A DNA stretch of 64,000 nt. It comes from Planctomycetota bacterium (GTDB lineage Bacteria > Planctomycetota > Planctomycetia > Pirellulales > PALSA-1355). Shown here one piece after another: positions 62,103-64,000 of this stretch. The notes under the pieces are model-generated. The model worked only from the letters and a program-made list of their open reading frames with translations. It was not told where the DNA came from and searched no databases. Positions within the stretch are counted from its first letter, which is position 1; the number at the start of each line of letters is the position of its first letter. Where the stretch lies: NCBI GenBank assembly GCA_003389325.1, contig QQVE01000040.1, forward strand, positions 25,001 to 89,000. The letters run 5' to 3'. The position numbers and the translations under genes were made by a program.

Positions 62103-62699
62103 CTAGCGCCCCAAGGTGCCCGAGGCCACGGCCAGGGCGGCCAGTCCGACCAACCCCGCGACGAACGGCCCCCATACGATCAGTAGATTCCGCGCCGTCG
62201 GCCTGGGCCGGTGGGAGTGCTCCCCGCTCGATCCACTCGGCCGGGCCGCGCCGTTGGTCGCCGTCGCTTTCTCGGTTCGGCGCGTCGGGTCGCTGGCCAG
62301 CACGTCGGGAATCGCGTCGACCCGCGTGTTGAGCAGGGCCGCGGCATACTCCATGTCGGTGAAGTACGCGGCCCGCTCCTGGCCCATCTCGATGCCCAGC
62401 GAGTGGACCATATGCTCGACTTTCTCGGGCGAGTAACGGCGGCGCAATTGCTTGAGATGGGCCTTGAACGCCTCGGTCGCCAGGGCATCGCCGATCGTGG
62501 GCCACTTGCGCACCAGGTGCCTGGGGTTTTGCGCGAGGATCTGGTGGCGGCACAGCGCCGAGATCGCATCCAAGCCCATCGATTGGGCCTGCACGCCTGC
62601 CAGCACCAGTAGCTTGGCCCGCACCATCGGCTGCCTGCGCATCTTGCTGGCACGCGCTAAGTGTAAATACATTCCCAACAAGCGATCGGCATCGGCCAT
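62103..62699 (-). CDS. hypothetical protein with C-terminal membrane anchor
   Basis: 198 aa from the ATG at 62699 (GGGGTG upstream); a GTG at 62708 is possible. Residues 1-135 form a helical, basic, soluble domain (MADADRLLGMYLHLARASKMRRQPMVRAKLLVLAGVQAQ... LKQLRRRYSPEKVEHMVHSLGIEMGQERAAYF). A Pro/Ser linker and a single C-terminal membrane segment (LLIVWGPFVAGLVGLAALAVA) follow, so the domain probably faces the cytoplasm as a tail-anchored protein. No family recognised. Divergent from the methyltransferase gene. Confidence 0.78.
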   Translation of the reverse strand: MADADRLLGMYLHLARASKMRRQPMVRAKLLVLAGVQAQSMGLDAISALCRHQILAQNPRHLVRKWPTIGDALATEAFKAHLKQLRRRYSPEKVEHMVHSLGIEMGQERAAYFTDMEYAAALLNTRVDAIPDVLASDPTRRTEKATATNGAARPSGSSGEHSHRPRPTARNLLIVWGPFVAGLVGLAALAVASGTLGR

Positions 62700-62811
62700 C
62701 AGCGGCACCCCAAAGAGGCAACCATCGAACCCGCCGGGGATGCTCCCGGGGCTGACGCTTACCTCGTTTCATGAGTAACATATTGCGCATCGACCCACAA
62801 GGAACGTGCCG

Positions 62812-64000
62812 ATGACCGCGCAAACCCTCTCGCCTCCCGACACAATACTCGAACAAGCGCGCTGGCTCACTTCGCCCGACGCCGCGCGGTGGCTGAACCT
62901 CGCCGCCGAATCCACCGACGACGTCACCACACTGGCGAAGCACCTGCGCCGCGACCTATCGGCCGAGCAGACGCACCTGGTACTCGAACAAGTGCCCTTG
63001 CGAAAGCGAGCCCGCGAAAAGTTCGCGGCGGCCGACGCGATGTTCTTCACCGCCAAAGGTCTCGAACAGGCCACCGACGAGATCGTTGCCGACTACAAGA
63101 GCCGCCGATTCGCCGAAGCCCGGCGAGTGTTCGACCTGTGCACCGGCATCGGCGGCGATCTTTTGGCGCTGGCCGGCAAGAGCGAGACGGTCGGCTTCGA
63201 TCGCGATCCGTTTTGCGCCGAGCTTGCCGCGGCCAACGCCCGGCTGCTGCCGCGTTCGGCCGGCGCCGTCGAAGTGCGTGCCGCCGACGTCGCCGAAGCC
63301 GACCTATCGCAATGCGACGCGTGGCACATCGACCCCGATCGCCGCCCGCAAGGCAAGCGCACGACGCGTGCCAGCGGCTACGAGCCCTCGGCCGACGGCG
63401 TCGATCGCCTGTTGGCGGTCAATCCACACGCCGCCATTAAGGTTGCCCCGGCCGCCGAGCTGCCGCGCCGCTGGACCGAGAAGGCCGAGCTGGAATGGAT
63501 CTCGCGCGGCGGGCAGTGCAGGCAACTCGTGGCCTGGTTCGGCCGCTTGGCCGGCGAAGGGTCGTCGCACCGCGCTACGGTGCTCGGCAGCGAAGGCGCG
63601 GCCCGCTCGCTTGCCGGCATCCCCGGCGACGAAGTGCCCGTGGCGCGCGAGATCGCGCGCTACGTGTACGAACCCGATGCGGCGGTGCTGGCCGCGAAGC
63701 TCACCGCGGCGCTCGCGGCCGAGCACGCGTTCGCGGCCGTCGCTCCCGGCGTGCCCTATTGGACCGCTTCGCAGCAGATCGACGACCCCATGTTGGCCTG
63801 CTTCGAGGTCGAGGAGGTGCTGCCGCTCGACGTGAAGAAGCTCAAGGCGCTCGTCCGCGACGCAGACCTGGGCTCGCTGGAAATCAAAGTCCGCGGCGTC
63901 GACGTCGATCCGGCCGACCTCCGCAAACGCCTCCGCCCCACCGGCGAACGTCCCGCCACGCTGCTGCTGTTCCGCGGCCCCCAGCGCGCCCACGCGCTCG
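62812..64000 (+). CDS. class I SAM methyltransferase with THUMP-like C-terminal domain, 3' truncated
   Basis: The ATG follows AAGGAACGTGCCG and the frame is open to the window end (396 codons visible). A helical N-terminus (about 1-95) precedes the SAM motif VFDLCTGIGGDLLALAGK and FDRDPFCAELAAANARL, then HIDPDRRPQGKRTTRASGYEPS, matching the DPPR-type active-site region. The C-terminal part (VEEVLPLDVKKLKALVRDADLGSLEIKVRG...LLLFRG) is the THUMP-like module found in this family. It is probably an RNA- or nucleic-acid-related methyltransferase; substrate unknown. Confidence 0.87.
   Translation, partial: MTAQTLSPPDTILEQARWLTSPDAARWLNLAAESTDDVTTLAKHLRRDLSAEQTHLVLEQVPLRKRAREKFAAADAMFFTAKGLEQATDEIVADYKSRRFAEARRVFDLCTGIGGDLLALAGKSETVGFDRDPFCAELAAANARLLPRSAGAVEVRAADVAEADLSQCDAWHIDPDRRPQGKRTTRASGYEPSADGVDRLLAVNPHAAIKVAPAAELPRRWTEKAELEWISRGGQCRQLVAWFGRLAGEGSSHRATVLGSEGAARSLAGIPGDEVPVAREIARYVYEPDAAVLAAKLTAALAAEHAFAAVAPGVPYWTASQQIDDPMLACFEVEEVLPLDVKKLKALVRDADLGSLEIKVRGVDVDPADLRKRLRPTGERPATLLLFRGPQRAHAL

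Overview
The window reads as about 64 kb of chromosome from a GC-rich planctomycete, probably order Pirellulales. This is inferred from gene content: a DUF1549/DUF1553 plus DUF1501 pair, a second DUF1501 gene, two Gfo/Idh/MocA oxidoreductases, proteins recognisable as DUF1571, DUF1570 and PqaA-like, a PEP-CTERM protein, a DnaJ-like WLGI-type membrane protein, and several secreted hypotheticals. No phage, plasmid, CRISPR array or rRNA was seen. There is one tRNA (Gln, anticodon CTG, minus strand).

Layout. 1-8.5 kb: secreted DUF1553/DUF1501 proteins, a PqaA-like protein, a DapA-family lyase, a DMT transporter and an AlgH-like protein. 8.5-12.7 kb: a MaoC/haloalkane dehalogenase pair, the csrA-HU operon with its terminator, and a methyltransferase. 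13-17.7 kb: glycosyltransferase, PEP-CTERM protein and Wzz-like protein (surface polysaccharide context). 17.9-26 kb: tRNA-Gln, acylphosphatase, an ABC-2 permease, an envelope operon on the minus strand (OmpH/Skp, LpxC, LpxA, Gfo/Idh) and a secreted M28 peptidase. 26-30 kb: FHA-GAF histidine kinase, MBL hydrolase, DUF1571 protein. 30-34.8 kb: a reduced division-cluster head (mraZ, rsmH, then a double-LysM membrane protein) and a GT4 glycosyltransferase. 34.9-39 kb: queA, an Fcy1-like cytosine deaminase, a tiny lysine-rich protein, an EfpL/YeiP-type elongation factor, two small hypotheticals and proC. 39-46 kb: small secreted proteins, three tandem PD40 beta-propeller genes, a gene broken by an in-frame TGA, and lspA. 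46-54 kb: DnaJ-like membrane protein, guaB, a secreted protein overlapping it, NnrE, a DacZ-like diadenylate cyclase with altered motifs, a large secreted protein and a HEAT-repeat lipoprotein. 54-64 kb: DUF1570 protein, Tat-exported Gfo/Idh protein, a MITE-like element ending inside the dnaA stop codon, dnaA with an unusual palindrome-rich upstream region, a double-GNAT protein, a two-PDZ protein, a very long hairpin, two hypotheticals and a truncated THUMP-like methyltransferase.

Themes. The lipid A genes, Skp, lspA and PEP-CTERM protein fit a diderm envelope with an outer membrane. The mraZ-rsmH pair is not followed by ftsL/ftsI/mur genes, as expected for a lineage without FtsZ-based division. 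The strongest non-coding signals are five CCA/TGG triplets at exact 10-bp steps before mraZ, competing hairpins between mraZ and rsmH, the MITE-like element at dnaA, and long inverted repeats between convergent genes. I found no new multi-gene defence or mobile system. The most novel items are the variant DacZ-like enzyme, the stop-interrupted gene, the mraZ/rsmH leader, the lysine-rich micro-gene and the dnaA-adjacent repeats.
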